Shown here: positions 8,220-17,238 of the stretch, piece after piece
How positions within the stretch are numbered: the first letter of the stretch is position 1
How the letters are laid out: every line of letters begins with the position of its first letter
Assembly: GCF_029309905.1 (NCBI RefSeq)
Contig: NZ_JARBJP010000002.1
Coordinates: forward strand, 248,001-312,000
Length of the DNA: 64,000 nucleotides
Source: Brytella acorum
Lineage (GTDB): Bacteria; Pseudomonadota; Alphaproteobacteria; Acetobacterales; Acetobacteraceae
Direction: 5' to 3'
Position numbers and translations under genes: made by a program
The notes under the pieces: model-generated
Databases searched by the model: none
Told to the model about the DNA's origin: nothing
What the model saw: only the letters and a program-made list of their open reading frames with translations

Positions 8220-8846
8220 TCAGCCCGCAGCTTTCTTCACCTGCTCCTCGAACGCCGCATAGGACGAAAGCTCTTCGGTGAACGGGATGTTATTGAAGCG
8301 GAAGAAGGGCGTCCCCTGGATGTTGTATTTCGTGCCGTCGTCGCCCGCCTGAGTGACGATCGCCTGACGCAGCGTCTCGTCCTGGTCGATCTTGTCGAAC
8401 TGGGCACTTGAAATGCCGGCAAGGGCCGCAATCTGCTTCAGGCCGACCTTCGGATCCTTGGGCTGACCATCGGGGCTGAAGGCCCACCGGTCCAGGCTGC
8501 TCAGCACCGTGTTGATGAACGGCTCGTAACGGTCGACCGGCAGGGAGCGCGCCACCATCGAGGCGAGCAGGGCCGTCTGATCGAGAGGGAAGTCGTGATA
8601 GACGTAAAGGATCTTGCCGGTGTCGATCAGCTTGGTTTTCACCTCGGGGAAAACCGTCATCTGATAATGCGCGCAATGCGTGCAGGTCAGAGAGAACCAT
8701 TCATGAACATGGACGGGCGCCTTGGGATTGCCGATGGCGCGTTCCGTCAGGCGGAGGTCTTCGGCGCGGGCCGGGCGCATCGAAACAGAAACAGGCAGCG
8801 CGATGGCAGGGATGGCTGCGAGTAGCATGCGGCGGCTGATGGGCAT
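8220..8846 (-). CDS. DsbA-family thiol:disulfide oxidoreductase, copy 1
   Basis: Periplasmic thioredoxin-fold protein. The active-site motif is CTHC at residues 55-58 and the cis-proline loop GTPFF at about 178-182. An N-terminal signal of about 28 residues contains SRRMLLAA, compatible with Tat or Sec export. The open frame extends upstream to 9194, but that stretch is a frame shadow of the paralogue; the ATG at 8846 has a GTGGAG ribosome site and gives 208 residues, the same length as copy 2. Copy 2 lies 80 bases upstream on the same strand. Whether it oxidises or isomerises disulfides cannot be told from sequence. Confidence 0.88.
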   Translation of the reverse strand: MPISRRMLLAAIPAIALPVSVSMRPARAEDLRLTERAIGNPKAPVHVHEWFSLTCTHCAHYQMTVFPEVKTKLIDTGKILYVYHDFPLDQTALLASMVARSLPVDRYEPFINTVLSSLDRWAFSPDGQPKDPKVGLKQIAALAGISSAQFDKIDQDETLRQAIVTQAGDDGTKYNIQGTPFFRFNNIPFTEELSSYAAFEEQVKKAAG

Positions 8847-8926
8847 AAAAACGAACTCCACGAGGCGGAAAAGAACACAGAATGCAAAATCAGCGCCTCG
8901 CCGCCTCGCGTCAAGGTGGGGGAGCG

Positions 8927-9553
8927 TCAGGGGGACGCCCGGTGTACCAGATCGGCGAATTCGTCGAAGGTTTCCGGGCCTCGGTCGTGGGGCGTGTCGT
9001 TGAAGCGGAAGTAGGGTGTGCCGCCGATGTTGTATCTGGTTGCATCTTCGCCCGCCCGGGCGATAATGGCGTCCCGCAGCCCGTCGTCCTGACGGATCGC
9101 GTCGAAGCGGTTGCTCGAGAGGCCCGCGAGTGCCGCGATCTGTTTCAGGCCCGCGATTGCATCTTTGGGCTGGCCATCTGTGCTGAAAGCCCATCGGTAG
9201 AGGCTGCCGAGCACGGTGCTGACGAAGGGCTCATAGCGATCGACGGGTAGCGACCGCGCGACCATGGCCGCGAGAAGAGCCGTCGGGTCGATCGGCTGGT
9301 CACGATAGGTGTAGAAGATCTTTCCCGTATCGATCAGCTTCGTCCTGACTTCAGGAAAGACGGCCGTCTGGAACTGCGCGCAATGCGTGCAGGTCAGGGA
9401 AAACCATTCCTGAACATGCACGGGCGCTTTCGGATCGCCGAGCGAACGATCGGCGAGGCGTTCGTCAGCCGCCATCGCCCGGCGTCCCGGCAGGACGAGC
9501 GGAAGGGTGACGGCCGGGAGAGCGGCGAAAAGGGCGCGACGACGGATGAGCAT
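8927..9553 (-). CDS. DsbA-family thiol:disulfide oxidoreductase, copy 2
   Basis: Paralogue of the gene at 8220, also 208 residues, with CTHC at the same residues 55-58 and the cis-proline loop GTPYF near 178-182. The mature regions share long identical blocks such as EWFSLTCTHCA and VARSLPVDRYEPF, so this is a tandem duplication. The signal peptides (IRRRALFAALPAV here) and the last 30 residues differ most, which suggests divergence in partner or substrate. It lies between corC, 86 bases upstream, and copy 1, and is probably co-transcribed with copy 1. Confidence 0.88.
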   Translation of the reverse strand: MLIRRRALFAALPAVTLPLVLPGRRAMAADERLADRSLGDPKAPVHVQEWFSLTCTHCAQFQTAVFPEVRTKLIDTGKIFYTYRDQPIDPTALLAAMVARSLPVDRYEPFVSTVLGSLYRWAFSTDGQPKDAIAGLKQIAALAGLSSNRFDAIRQDDGLRDAIIARAGEDATRYNIGGTPYFRFNDTPHDRGPETFDEFADLVHRASP

Positions 9554-9583
9554 GTGGGGAAGCTTCCGAAATGGTTTGCGAAC

Positions 9584-9600
9584 AGGGACTTAACGTCCCT
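9584..9600. other. Short hairpin between corC and the DsbA pair
   Basis: AGGGAC (9584-9589) and GTCCCT (9595-9600) form a perfect 6-bp stem with a 5-base TTAAC loop, in the 86-base space between the corC stop and the start of DsbA copy 2. No T-run follows. It may be a weak terminator or a regulator site. Confidence 0.3.
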
Positions 9601-9639
9601 CCTGCGTCACTCTCCGGTCAAGTTTCATCCCCGCAACGA

Positions 9640-10563
9640 TCAGTCATTCTCATCCGTGACGGAAGATGACGCGCGTTCACGCTTCTCCCAACCTTCGGGC
9701 ACCCGCATGCGCAGCGCGCGGATGTGTCGCGCATCCGCATCCATGACGCGGAAGACGAGCCCGCTGGCATGGGTGAAAACCTCGCCCCGGATGGGGACGT
9801 GACCCGCAAGACGGAAGACGAGACCACCAACCGTTTCGATCTCGGCTTCGAGTTCCTCATCGGTCAGGACGGCGCCCATCCGGTCCTCGAGCTGCTCGAC
9901 GGGCATGCGCGCATCGATATCGCAGGAGCCGTCGGGGCGCTCGACCATCATGGCCGTGACCGGCTCGTCATGCTCGTCCGAAATGTCACCCACGATCGTC
10001 TCGACGAGATCCTCGATCGTCACGAGACCGTCGATGCCGCCATACTCGTCGATTACGAGCGCCATGTGCATCCGGCGCTGACGCATCTGGAGCAGCAGGT
10101 CGAGCACCGGGATCTGCGGCGCGATCATGAGCGGCTGGCGCAGAAGCGTTTCGAGATCGAACGCCTCGGAAGTACCGACATACGCAATCAGATCCTTCAC
10201 ATGGATCATGCCCGCGATATCGTCGAGCTGCTCGCGATAGACCGGAACGCGCGAATGGTTTTCCCGACGCATGAAATCCAGCGCTTCGTCGAGCGTGATG
10301 CTCAGAGGCATCGCCACGATATCCGCGCGCGGAATCATGACATCGTCGGCCGTGATCTCGCGCAGATGCAGCACGTTGGTGATCAGAGCACGTTCCTGGC
10401 GGTCCAGCGCCGGGCGGTCGCCGTTTTCCGGGTCCGGCGCGGCGGCTTCCTCGACGAGAGCGGCGATGGAATGACGCAGTCCCTGTTCCTTGCCCTTGCG
10501 GTTCAGGAAGCGGAAAAGCCCGCGATTGTGGCGGTTGCGGCCATTGTCGTCGGTTTCGCTCAT
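9640..10563 (-). CDS. CorC/TlyC family CBS-domain protein
   Basis: Cytoplasmic 307-residue protein with a CBS pair (about residues 75-205, including VMIPRADIVAMPLS and EYGGIDGLVTIEDLVE) and a C-terminal CorC_HlyC transporter-associated domain (about 220-295). Family members are linked to magnesium/cobalt efflux or are named haemolysin C. The membrane DUF21 domain of larger homologues is absent, so this is the soluble CorC form. Its ATG overlaps the ybeY stop by four bases, fitting the conserved phoH-ybeY-corC operon. Binding of an adenine nucleotide to the CBS pair is expected from the family. Confidence 0.88.
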   Translation of the reverse strand: MSETDDNGRNRHNRGLFRFLNRKGKEQGLRHSIAALVEEAAAPDPENGDRPALDRQERALITNVLHLREITADDVMIPRADIVAMPLSITLDEALDFMRRENHSRVPVYREQLDDIAGMIHVKDLIAYVGTSEAFDLETLLRQPLMIAPQIPVLDLLLQMRQRRMHMALVIDEYGGIDGLVTIEDLVETIVGDISDEHDEPVTAMMVERPDGSCDIDARMPVEQLEDRMGAVLTDEELEAEIETVGGLVFRLAGHVPIRGEVFTHASGLVFRVMDADARHIRALRMRVPEGWEKRERASSSVTDEND

Positions 10564-11087
10564 GGCAGGCTTCTCCCCGGACGCCAGGGATTGGGTACGC
10601 CGATACGATGCAGGATGCGTGCCTCGGCGCTCTCCATCTCGCGTGCCTCTCCGGGATGATGATGATCGTAGCCGCCGAGATGAAGCGAACCATGCACGAC
10701 CAGATGGGCGAGGTGGTGCCCGATCGTGCGCCGGGCGGCCCGCGCCTCGCGTCTGACGGTGTCGAAACCGAGCGCGATATCGCCGCCGCTGCCGGTCGTG
10801 GCCTCGAATGTCAGAACGTTCGTGGGCTTGTTCTTGCCCCGGAAGACGTGATTGAGGCGCTTTACGGCCCGATCCGTCTCAAGAAGAACGGTCGGCGCCC
10901 GTTCGACGCCGAGCCAGTCATTCGCGGCCTGGAGGGCGCGCAGGACGCGCCGCTCGACGTCGGGCACCGAACGACGCCAGCGACGATCGGCGATCAGGAT
11001 TTCCGGCTGGGCCGGAAGGAAAATCTCGTGCCAGGAAGGCTCCGGCGCGAGATCAATCGGATGGGTATGACGACTTCGAGGTTCCAT
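10560..11087 (-). CDS. ybeY: Endoribonuclease YbeY
   Basis: Zinc-dependent endoribonuclease used in 16S rRNA 3'-end maturation and ribosome quality control. The metal signature HGSLHLGGYDH followed by EAREME is near the C-terminus, preceded by the RGKNKPTNVLTF block typical of YbeY. I chose the ATG at 11087, giving 175 residues, because the longer frame from 11153 adds residues unlike the family. It still overlaps the end of phoH by 35 bases. The stop overlaps the corC start by four bases. phoH-ybeY-corC is a widely conserved operon. Confidence 0.93.
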   Translation of the reverse strand: MEPRSRHTHPIDLAPEPSWHEIFLPAQPEILIADRRWRRSVPDVERRVLRALQAANDWLGVERAPTVLLETDRAVKRLNHVFRGKNKPTNVLTFEATTGSGGDIALGFDTVRREARAARRTIGHHLAHLVVHGSLHLGGYDHHHPGEAREMESAEARILHRIGVPNPWRPGRSLP

Positions 11088-12228
11088 TGTGTTCCCGGCG
11101 CGTCCGTCCTCGGGAGAAGTCCCGTGACGCTGCCGCGCGCTGATCATACGCATCTACGATGCGCGCGACCAGAGGATGACGCACGACGTCCTGAGAATCG
11201 AAGCGCTTGATCGCGACGCCCTTGACGCCCTCAAGGGTTTCCACGGCTTCCCGCAATCCGGACGATACGCCGTTCGGAAGGTCGATCTGGCTCATATCGC
11301 CCGTCACCGCCATGCGCGCGCCTTCACCCAGACGGGTAAGAAACATTTTCATCTGGGTCGATGTCGTGTTCTGGGCCTCGTCCAGGATCACATAGGCATG
11401 GGCCAGCGTGCGTCCGCGCATGAAAGCCAGGGGGGCGACCTCGATTTCCCCGCTCGTCATGCGCCGGGTGAGCTGGTCGCCCGGCATCATGTCGTTGAGC
11501 GCGTCATACAGAGGGCGCAGATAGGGATCGATTTTCTCGCGCATGTCTCCGGGAAGGAAGCCCAGTTTCTCGCCCGCTTCGACAGCCGGGCGCGAGAGGA
11601 TGATGCGATCCACCTGTCCGGCCTGGAGCATGGCCACGGCCTGGGCGACCGCGAGATAGGTTTTCCCCGTGCCCGCCGGGCCGATACCGAAGACAAGCTC
11701 GGTCGCCGCAAGCATTTCCATATATTCCGCCTGTCCACGCGAACGCGGTGCGATCGCGCCACGACGGGTGCGGATGGCGGGCAGATCCATCAGGGGCAGG
11801 CGCGGGGAGTCCGCGGCGGAGTCAGGGCGCGCCTCGTCGTGACGGGGCGCGTTGCGCCGGCCCGTCGGCAGCGTGGTCAGGCGGATGACGCTGTCGACCT
11901 CGGCGCTTCCGATTTTCGCGCCATGTTCGATCTGGTTATAGAGAGCGACAATCGCGGCCTGGGCACGCGCGACTTCCGGCGCTTCCCCTGAAATTGCGAT
12001 TTTGTTGCCCCGGCAGGAGAGCCGGACGTTCAGACCTTCCTCAAGGCGCACCAGATGCCGGTCATGGTCGCCGAGAAGCTGCTGGAGCAGGATGTTGTCA
12101 CTGAAACGCAAGGCCGTTGTGCGCTGGCCGGTCAGTTCCGGCGGTGTCTCAGGCGGAATCGGGGCACGTCCACCGTTGGAAGATACCCCGCGAGCGGGGT
12201 GCGAAGGGAATGCCGAGGTTTGGCTCAA
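11053..12228 (-). CDS. phoH: PhoH-like ATPase (YbeZ)
   Basis: P-loop NTPase linked to RNA metabolism and functional partner of YbeY. Walker A is GPAGTGKT (residues 183-190) and Walker B VILDEAQN (280-287); the N-terminal 110 residues form the small KH-like region of the family. The start is a TTG at 12228 that overlaps the miaB stop as TTGA, implying coupled translation. Length is 391 residues; the linker at about 120-165 is Arg/Pro-rich and looks disordered. Confidence 0.93.
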   Translation of the reverse strand: MSQTSAFPSHPARGVSSNGGRAPIPPETPPELTGQRTTALRFSDNILLQQLLGDHDRHLVRLEEGLNVRLSCRGNKIAISGEAPEVARAQAAIVALYNQIEHGAKIGSAEVDSVIRLTTLPTGRRNAPRHDEARPDSAADSPRLPLMDLPAIRTRRGAIAPRSRGQAEYMEMLAATELVFGIGPAGTGKTYLAVAQAVAMLQAGQVDRIILSRPAVEAGEKLGFLPGDMREKIDPYLRPLYDALNDMMPGDQLTRRMTSGEIEVAPLAFMRGRTLAHAYVILDEAQNTTSTQMKMFLTRLGEGARMAVTGDMSQIDLPNGVSSGLREAVETLEGVKGVAIKRFDSQDVVRHPLVARIVDAYDQRAAASRDFSRGRTRREHNGTSKSSYPSD

Positions 12229-13643
12229 GCGCAGGCTCTCTCCCGTTGGAGTGTTCCGCCCAGCGAATTGGTGAGGCGCTGGGTGATCAGAACCGGCACC
12301 GTCTGTCCGATCAGGTCATCTGATCCGTCGACATGCACCGGTTGAAGATAAGGCGACCGCCCGGTCATCTGGCCCGGCTTGCGCCCTCTCCCCGTGAACA
12401 GCACGGGCATCACACGCCCGACCATGTCCGCGTTGAAAGCGTCCTGCTGTTCACGCAGAAGCGCCTGAAGCCTGTGGAGCCGCGCATCCTTGACGGTTTC
12501 ATCCACCTGAAACGGCTGACCGGCGGCGGGCGTTCCGGGACGGGGCGAATATTTGAAAGAGAATGCCTGCGCGAACCCGACATCGCGGATCAACTGCATC
12601 GTGGCCTCGAAATCCTGCTCGGTTTCACCCGGATGGCCGACGATGAAATCCGACGAGAGCGCGAGATCCGGACGGGCTTCACGCAGGCGGCGGACGACGT
12701 CGCGATACTCGTCCGCCGTGTGCCCCCGGTTCATGGCCTTGAGGATGCGGTCGGAACCTGACTGCACGGGCAGGTGCAGGAAGGGCATCATGGCCGCATT
12801 GTCCCGGTGCGCGTCGATCAGGCTCTGATCCACGTCACGCGGATGGGATGTCATGTAGCGGATGCGGATCAGCCCGGGGATCGCCGCGAGTTTCGCGGCA
12901 AGTCCGGCAAGCGTTTCGCTGCCGCCGTCGCCGTCGTCCCCATGGTAGGCGTTGACGTTCTGGCCCAGCAGCGTGATTTCGCGCACGCCGCTTTCGACCA
13001 TGCGCCGTGCTTCCGCGAGAACGGACACCACCGGACGACTCGTTTCCGCGCCGCGGGTGTAGGGAACGACGCAGAACGAACAGAACTTGTCGCAACCTTC
13101 CTGAATGGTCAGGAAGGCCGTGAGGTTCCCGTCCGTCTGGGGGGCCGCGGCGTCGGGCAGGAAGTCGAATTTCGTCTCGGCCGGAAAATCGGTGTCGATG
13201 ACCGAGCCGCCCGCCCTGGCCGCACGCGCCACCATCTCGGGCAGGCGGTGGTAGGTCTGCGGACCCAGGACGATATCGACGTAGGGTGCACGGGCGAGGA
13301 TTTCCTCGCCCTCCGCCTGCGCGACGCAACCGGCGACGGCGATGACCGTCCTGTCGTGACCCAGAGCGGTGCGCGCATCGCTGATCTTGCGAAGGCGTCC
13401 AAGTTCGGAAAAGACTTTTTCCGCCGCGCGCTCGCGGATGTGGCAGGTGTTGAGGATGACCATGTCGGCGTCCTCGACCTCATCCACGGGGCTGTAGCCC
13501 AGCGGGCGCAGAACATCGGTCATGCGCGCGCTGTCATACACGTTCATCTGACATCCCCACGTGATCACATGGAGCTTGCGCGTCTCCGTGCCGCTCTCCA
13601 GCGTTGCTTCGTGGATCTGATGATGTGATGTCGCGTCTGTCAC
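12225..13643 (-). CDS. miaB: tRNA-2-methylthio-N6-dimethylallyladenosine synthase
   Basis: Radical SAM methylthiotransferase that adds the 2-methylthio group to i6A37 of tRNAs. The N-terminal UPF0004 domain supplies Cys31, Cys67 and Cys106 for the auxiliary 4Fe-4S cluster; the radical SAM triad is Cys184, Cys188 and Cys191 in CDKFCSFC; a TRAM domain ends the protein (about 390-460). It is 472 residues with a GTG start at 13643 and GTGAGGAC upstream as a possible ribosome site. It is first in the miaB-phoH-ybeY-corC run; plsC ends 239 bases upstream. Confidence 0.95.
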   Translation of the reverse strand: MTDATSHHQIHEATLESGTETRKLHVITWGCQMNVYDSARMTDVLRPLGYSPVDEVEDADMVILNTCHIRERAAEKVFSELGRLRKISDARTALGHDRTVIAVAGCVAQAEGEEILARAPYVDIVLGPQTYHRLPEMVARAARAGGSVIDTDFPAETKFDFLPDAAAPQTDGNLTAFLTIQEGCDKFCSFCVVPYTRGAETSRPVVSVLAEARRMVESGVREITLLGQNVNAYHGDDGDGGSETLAGLAAKLAAIPGLIRIRYMTSHPRDVDQSLIDAHRDNAAMMPFLHLPVQSGSDRILKAMNRGHTADEYRDVVRRLREARPDLALSSDFIVGHPGETEQDFEATMQLIRDVGFAQAFSFKYSPRPGTPAAGQPFQVDETVKDARLHRLQALLREQQDAFNADMVGRVMPVLFTGRGRKPGQMTGRSPYLQPVHVDGSDDLIGQTVPVLITQRLTNSLGGTLQRERACA

Positions 13644-13882
13644 GCTTGGCGGTCCTCACCCTGCATAGGAATGGCGCGGAGGAGAGACCGTCTGGAGGCG
13701 GCCCGCCCCAACCTGCGTGGGGCACACATCAGGCGGATCGCGGACTCAATCAAGCCCGAAAAAGCCGAAAAGGCGCGGGACTGAGGAAAAGCATCAAGGC
13801 AGAGCAGGTTCCGATGTCGGATTCTCCCGTTTCCCTGAACCGAAAGGGCCTGACTGAGCCTGACCCTGCGGACAAGGGGACG

Positions 13883-14851
13883 TCAAGCCTCATTCTGGCG
13901 GTTCTGGCGCAGCCGGGCCGCTCCTTCGCTGACAAGCTGGTGAACATGGGATGCCAGATCCTTGCGGGTCAGATGCGCGCCGGGTTCGACCGGTGGATGC
14001 ACCAGCACCGTCGCCCTGTGAGAACCCCACTGGGCCAGGCGCCAGATATGCGGAGCGAGCGCCATCGATCCGTGCCATGAGAAGACCGAGCGCCGTCCGC
14101 GATGAACCGGAAGTCCTTCGAGTTCGTCGTAGACGACGGAGATGGGCTGGATCAGGACGTTGTTCCGTCCCTCTTCCGGCGTCGCATGGCGTCCGGCGAG
14201 AGCTACGGCGAAGAATGACGAGAAAAATGGCAGCACGTGCGATCCGCTCGACGATGTGCCTTCGGGGAAGAGAAGGGCATTGTCGCCGACGCGCAGCCTC
14301 TCAAGAATTCCGTAAATCTCCCGCGCCGTTCCGGATTTTTGACGACTGACGAAGATCGTACGGCCGAGTTGAGCGACGGTCTTGATGAACGGCCATCGGC
14401 TGACTTCGCTCTTGGATACGAAGACGGCGGGCAGGACGGCGCCAAGCGCTGGAATGTCGAGCCATGAGGTGTGGTTCGAGACATAGACGACAGGACGAAC
14501 GCCGCGCGCCACAGCGCCGCGATCGCGGCAAATTCCGGCTGACGTGCCCAGGACCACGATTTTCAGGCCCAGGAGCCGACAGACGCCAGCCCAGAAGAGG
14601 CGCGCGAAGCGGATGCGCGCCTTACCGGGAAACTGGATCAGGATCAGCTGGATGACGGCGGCGACGATCGTCCACAACGATATGGCCGCAAGACGGGCCG
14701 CGGCGCGCAGCTGTCGTCCCAGATGGGAGGAGGCCGCCGGGGCTTCGGGGCGAGACGCGGCATGTACGAGATCCCCGTCAAGCCATTGGGTCCCGAGGGT
14801 AGACGCGTGGTGCATTACATTTTCATAACGCACACATGTATGGTCCGACAA
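13883..14851 (-). CDS. plsC: 1-acyl-sn-glycerol-3-phosphate acyltransferase (PlsC family)
   Basis: Acylates lysophosphatidic acid to phosphatidic acid at the inner membrane. The acyltransferase block I NHTSWLD (residues 126-132; His127 and Asp132 form the HX4D motif) and block III FPEGT (195-199) are present, with a hydrophobic segment at about 57-73. Length is 322 residues; an internal ATG at 14815 is a possible alternative start. It precedes miaB as in many alphaproteobacteria. The intervening 239 bases hold no convincing gene. It is divergent from tamA. Confidence 0.9.
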   Translation of the reverse strand: MSDHTCVRYENVMHHASTLGTQWLDGDLVHAASRPEAPAASSHLGRQLRAAARLAAISLWTIVAAVIQLILIQFPGKARIRFARLFWAGVCRLLGLKIVVLGTSAGICRDRGAVARGVRPVVYVSNHTSWLDIPALGAVLPAVFVSKSEVSRWPFIKTVAQLGRTIFVSRQKSGTAREIYGILERLRVGDNALLFPEGTSSSGSHVLPFFSSFFAVALAGRHATPEEGRNNVLIQPISVVYDELEGLPVHRGRRSVFSWHGSMALAPHIWRLAQWGSHRATVLVHPPVEPGAHLTRKDLASHVHQLVSEGAARLRQNRQNEA

Positions 14852-15063
14852 TCTTTTTGCGCGCCATGTTCATGTCCCATTTACGAATACTTTGTGGGAC
14901 GCCATGAAGGACGGTGAAACTTCCGTCTATGGTGAAAGCGGAAGCGAATACGGAGATGGGCGGGCGGCGTGCGGGACTGCGGATGGAGAGGAACGATCAG
15001 CCGGTTTCGGAAGTTTGCCGTTTTTCCAGGTGGCGCAGAGATTTCTGGTCTTGCGGATATACG

Positions 15064-17238
15064 ATGCGTCTGATCGGCCGTCTGTCCAAGCTTGGCCGCG
15101 GCCGAAGATCCGCGACATTTTCGTTATGGATCGGCTCCGCCGCCCTGTTCTGCGCGATCTGGGTTCCCGACACGAACGGAGATGCATACGCCGCTCATAA
15201 AAAGGCGGCGAAAGTCGCATCCGCCGAAAAAATACCGGCGGACGCGCATCCTTACACGGTGACTATCAAGCCGACCGGCGAAGGCGAGCTTGACACCATG
15301 GTCAATGCTTCTTCCACATTGCTGGCCCTACAGAATGCAACGCCGGTCGGCCCGTTTCCGCTTTCTGGCCGCATTCGCGGCGAGTATGACCGTCTGACCG
15401 CCGCGCTCGAAAGCCGGGGGTATTATGACGGTAGCGTCGCCATAACGGTGACCGCCAAAGGCCAGTCCAAAATCGACGGGCGCGATCCGTCGCTTCCGCA
15501 ATGGTTCCAGCATCTGCCCGCGGGGACAAAAGTGGCGATCGCCGTGACGCCCACGACGGGCCCTCGTTTTTCCATCGGGCATATTTCTCTGCTGCAGGGA
15601 CCGCTGCGCGATGATGGCGGCGCCAAGCCCGTCACCGCATCCACGCCGAAAGATAGTCTCCGAAAGGGGAGCACCGAGGCCGCGCGCCGCCCGAACGTAG
15701 AAAAAAACGGGCGGACATCGGCGACGCAGACGGACGCGAAGGACGGCGCTCCGACTGCGCCTCCCAGAAACGTCATGCTTTCCCACGACGAAACCAGGAG
15801 TTTCGGCCTCCGCTCGGGTCAGCCGGCCATTGCGGGCGATATTCTCGCGGCGCAGGACAGGTTGCAAAATCTGCTTCTCGAAGAAGGCCATGCGCTCGGC
15901 GCGGTCCAGACTCCGGTGGCGTATCTTCGTCCGGCGACCAGAACCCTCGATCTGGAATTCCGTATCGGGCTGGGGCCGGTCGTGGCTGTTGGCCCCATTC
16001 ATTTCGACGGCCTGACCCATGTCAGGGAAACGTATATCCGGCGCAGGCTGCAACTGCATGAGGGGCAGCTATACCGCCCCTCCGAAATCGAGGCCGCCCG
16101 GCAGGATCTCGCTTCGACCGGAGTTTTTGCGTCCGTCAGTGTCAAGGACGTTCCTCCGCTCGTGGCGCTCGCGGCAGGGCAGGGGCGTAATGGACTGACC
16201 CAGGCGATGCCGCTGGATTTCACCTTCCAGGAAGGCAAGCGGCACACGGTTTCGGCGGATATCGGGTATTCGACCGATCTTGGCGGACGTCTGGGTGCGA
16301 GCTGGACGCATCACAATCTGCTTGGGAATGCAGAGCGCCTGAAACTCACCGCGCTGGTGACCGGCCTGGGCGGTTCCGCCCAGCAGGGGCTCGGCTATGA
16401 CGTTTACGCGGATTTTCTCAAACCGGATTTCCTCCGACGCGACCAGAATCTGAGCCTGCGTCTCGAAGGTGTCCGGCAGTTGCTCTATTCCTATCACCAG
16501 ACGGCGCTCATCGCGCGCGGTGGCATCACCCGGCGGCTCAACCGGTTCTGGAACGTCAACGGTTCGCTCATGGCGGAGCAGGAATCCATCCGGCAGTTCG
16601 GGGATACGCGCAGCTACTTCATCGCAGCCATTCCTATGGGTGCGACGTTCGACAGCACCAGCCTGTCCAATCCCATCGATCCGGCCACGCATGGCGCGCG
16701 GGTCAGTCTGACGGCGGCGCCCTCCGTGTCGCTCGAAACACGCACGTCTTTTTTCGCCATCCTGACGGCGGCGGCCTCCACCTATTTTGATTTCCACCGG
16801 CTCGGCTGGACGCGGGCGGGGCGCAGCGTCCTGGCCGTGCGCGGGATCGTCGGTTCAGTCCAGGGCGCTTCGACCTACCAGATCCCCCCCGATCAGCGGC
16901 TATATGCGGGCGGTCCGGCGACGGTGCGCGGTTTCCGCTATCAGGGCGTCGGCCCGCAGATCGGCAAATATGCCGTGGGCGGGACGGCCATGGACGCGGG
17001 TTCCGTGGAGTATCGCCAGCGCATTCTCAAAAGCTTCGGCGCGGCTGTTTTCGCGGATGCGGGACAGGTCGATACGGGGAGTATCCCGTTCAGGGGCAAA
17101 CTGCGCGTCGGCTATGGCGCGGGCGTCCGCTATTACACGCCCATCGGCCCGGTCCGTGTCGATATCGCGCTGCCGAGCAAGCGCCCGCCAAGGGGCGATC
17201 GGTTCGAGCTTTATATCGGCCTTGGGGAGACATTCTGA
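15064..17238 (+). CDS. tamA: Outer-membrane translocation and assembly protein TamA (Omp85 family)
   Basis: Omp85-family barrel that works with TamB in outer-membrane biogenesis. From the ATG at 15064 the product is 724 residues with a signal peptide ending near DAYA (about residue 43), POTRA-like repeats to about 390, and a D15-type beta-barrel whose last residue is Phe, the usual outer-membrane signal. A GTG at 14914 would add 50 residues ahead of the signal sequence, so I prefer 15064. A charged low-complexity stretch of about 50 residues (about 185-237) interrupts the POTRA region. The stop overlaps the tamB start by one base. Confidence 0.9.
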   Translation: MRLIGRLSKLGRGRRSATFSLWIGSAALFCAIWVPDTNGDAYAAHKKAAKVASAEKIPADAHPYTVTIKPTGEGELDTMVNASSTLLALQNATPVGPFPLSGRIRGEYDRLTAALESRGYYDGSVAITVTAKGQSKIDGRDPSLPQWFQHLPAGTKVAIAVTPTTGPRFSIGHISLLQGPLRDDGGAKPVTASTPKDSLRKGSTEAARRPNVEKNGRTSATQTDAKDGAPTAPPRNVMLSHDETRSFGLRSGQPAIAGDILAAQDRLQNLLLEEGHALGAVQTPVAYLRPATRTLDLEFRIGLGPVVAVGPIHFDGLTHVRETYIRRRLQLHEGQLYRPSEIEAARQDLASTGVFASVSVKDVPPLVALAAGQGRNGLTQAMPLDFTFQEGKRHTVSADIGYSTDLGGRLGASWTHHNLLGNAERLKLTALVTGLGGSAQQGLGYDVYADFLKPDFLRRDQNLSLRLEGVRQLLYSYHQTALIARGGITRRLNRFWNVNGSLMAEQESIRQFGDTRSYFIAAIPMGATFDSTSLSNPIDPATHGARVSLTAAPSVSLETRTSFFAILTAAASTYFDFHRLGWTRAGRSVLAVRGIVGSVQGASTYQIPPDQRLYAGGPATVRGFRYQGVGPQIGKYAVGGTAMDAGSVEYRQRILKSFGAAVFADAGQVDTGSIPFRGKLRVGYGAGVRYYTPIGPVRVDIALPSKRPPRGDRFELYIGLGETF

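Noticed and set aside
8847-9194. N-terminal extension of DsbA copy 1
   Set aside because: The codons are an out-of-frame reading of the neighbouring paralogue; the ATG at 8846 with a ribosome site and signal peptide is the true start.
9724-10659. 311-codon plus-strand open frame
   Set aside because: Antisense to corC/ybeY, His/Asp/Arg-rich, no domain.
12774-13628. 284-codon plus-strand open frame
   Set aside because: Antisense to miaB, which has all its cysteine motifs intact.
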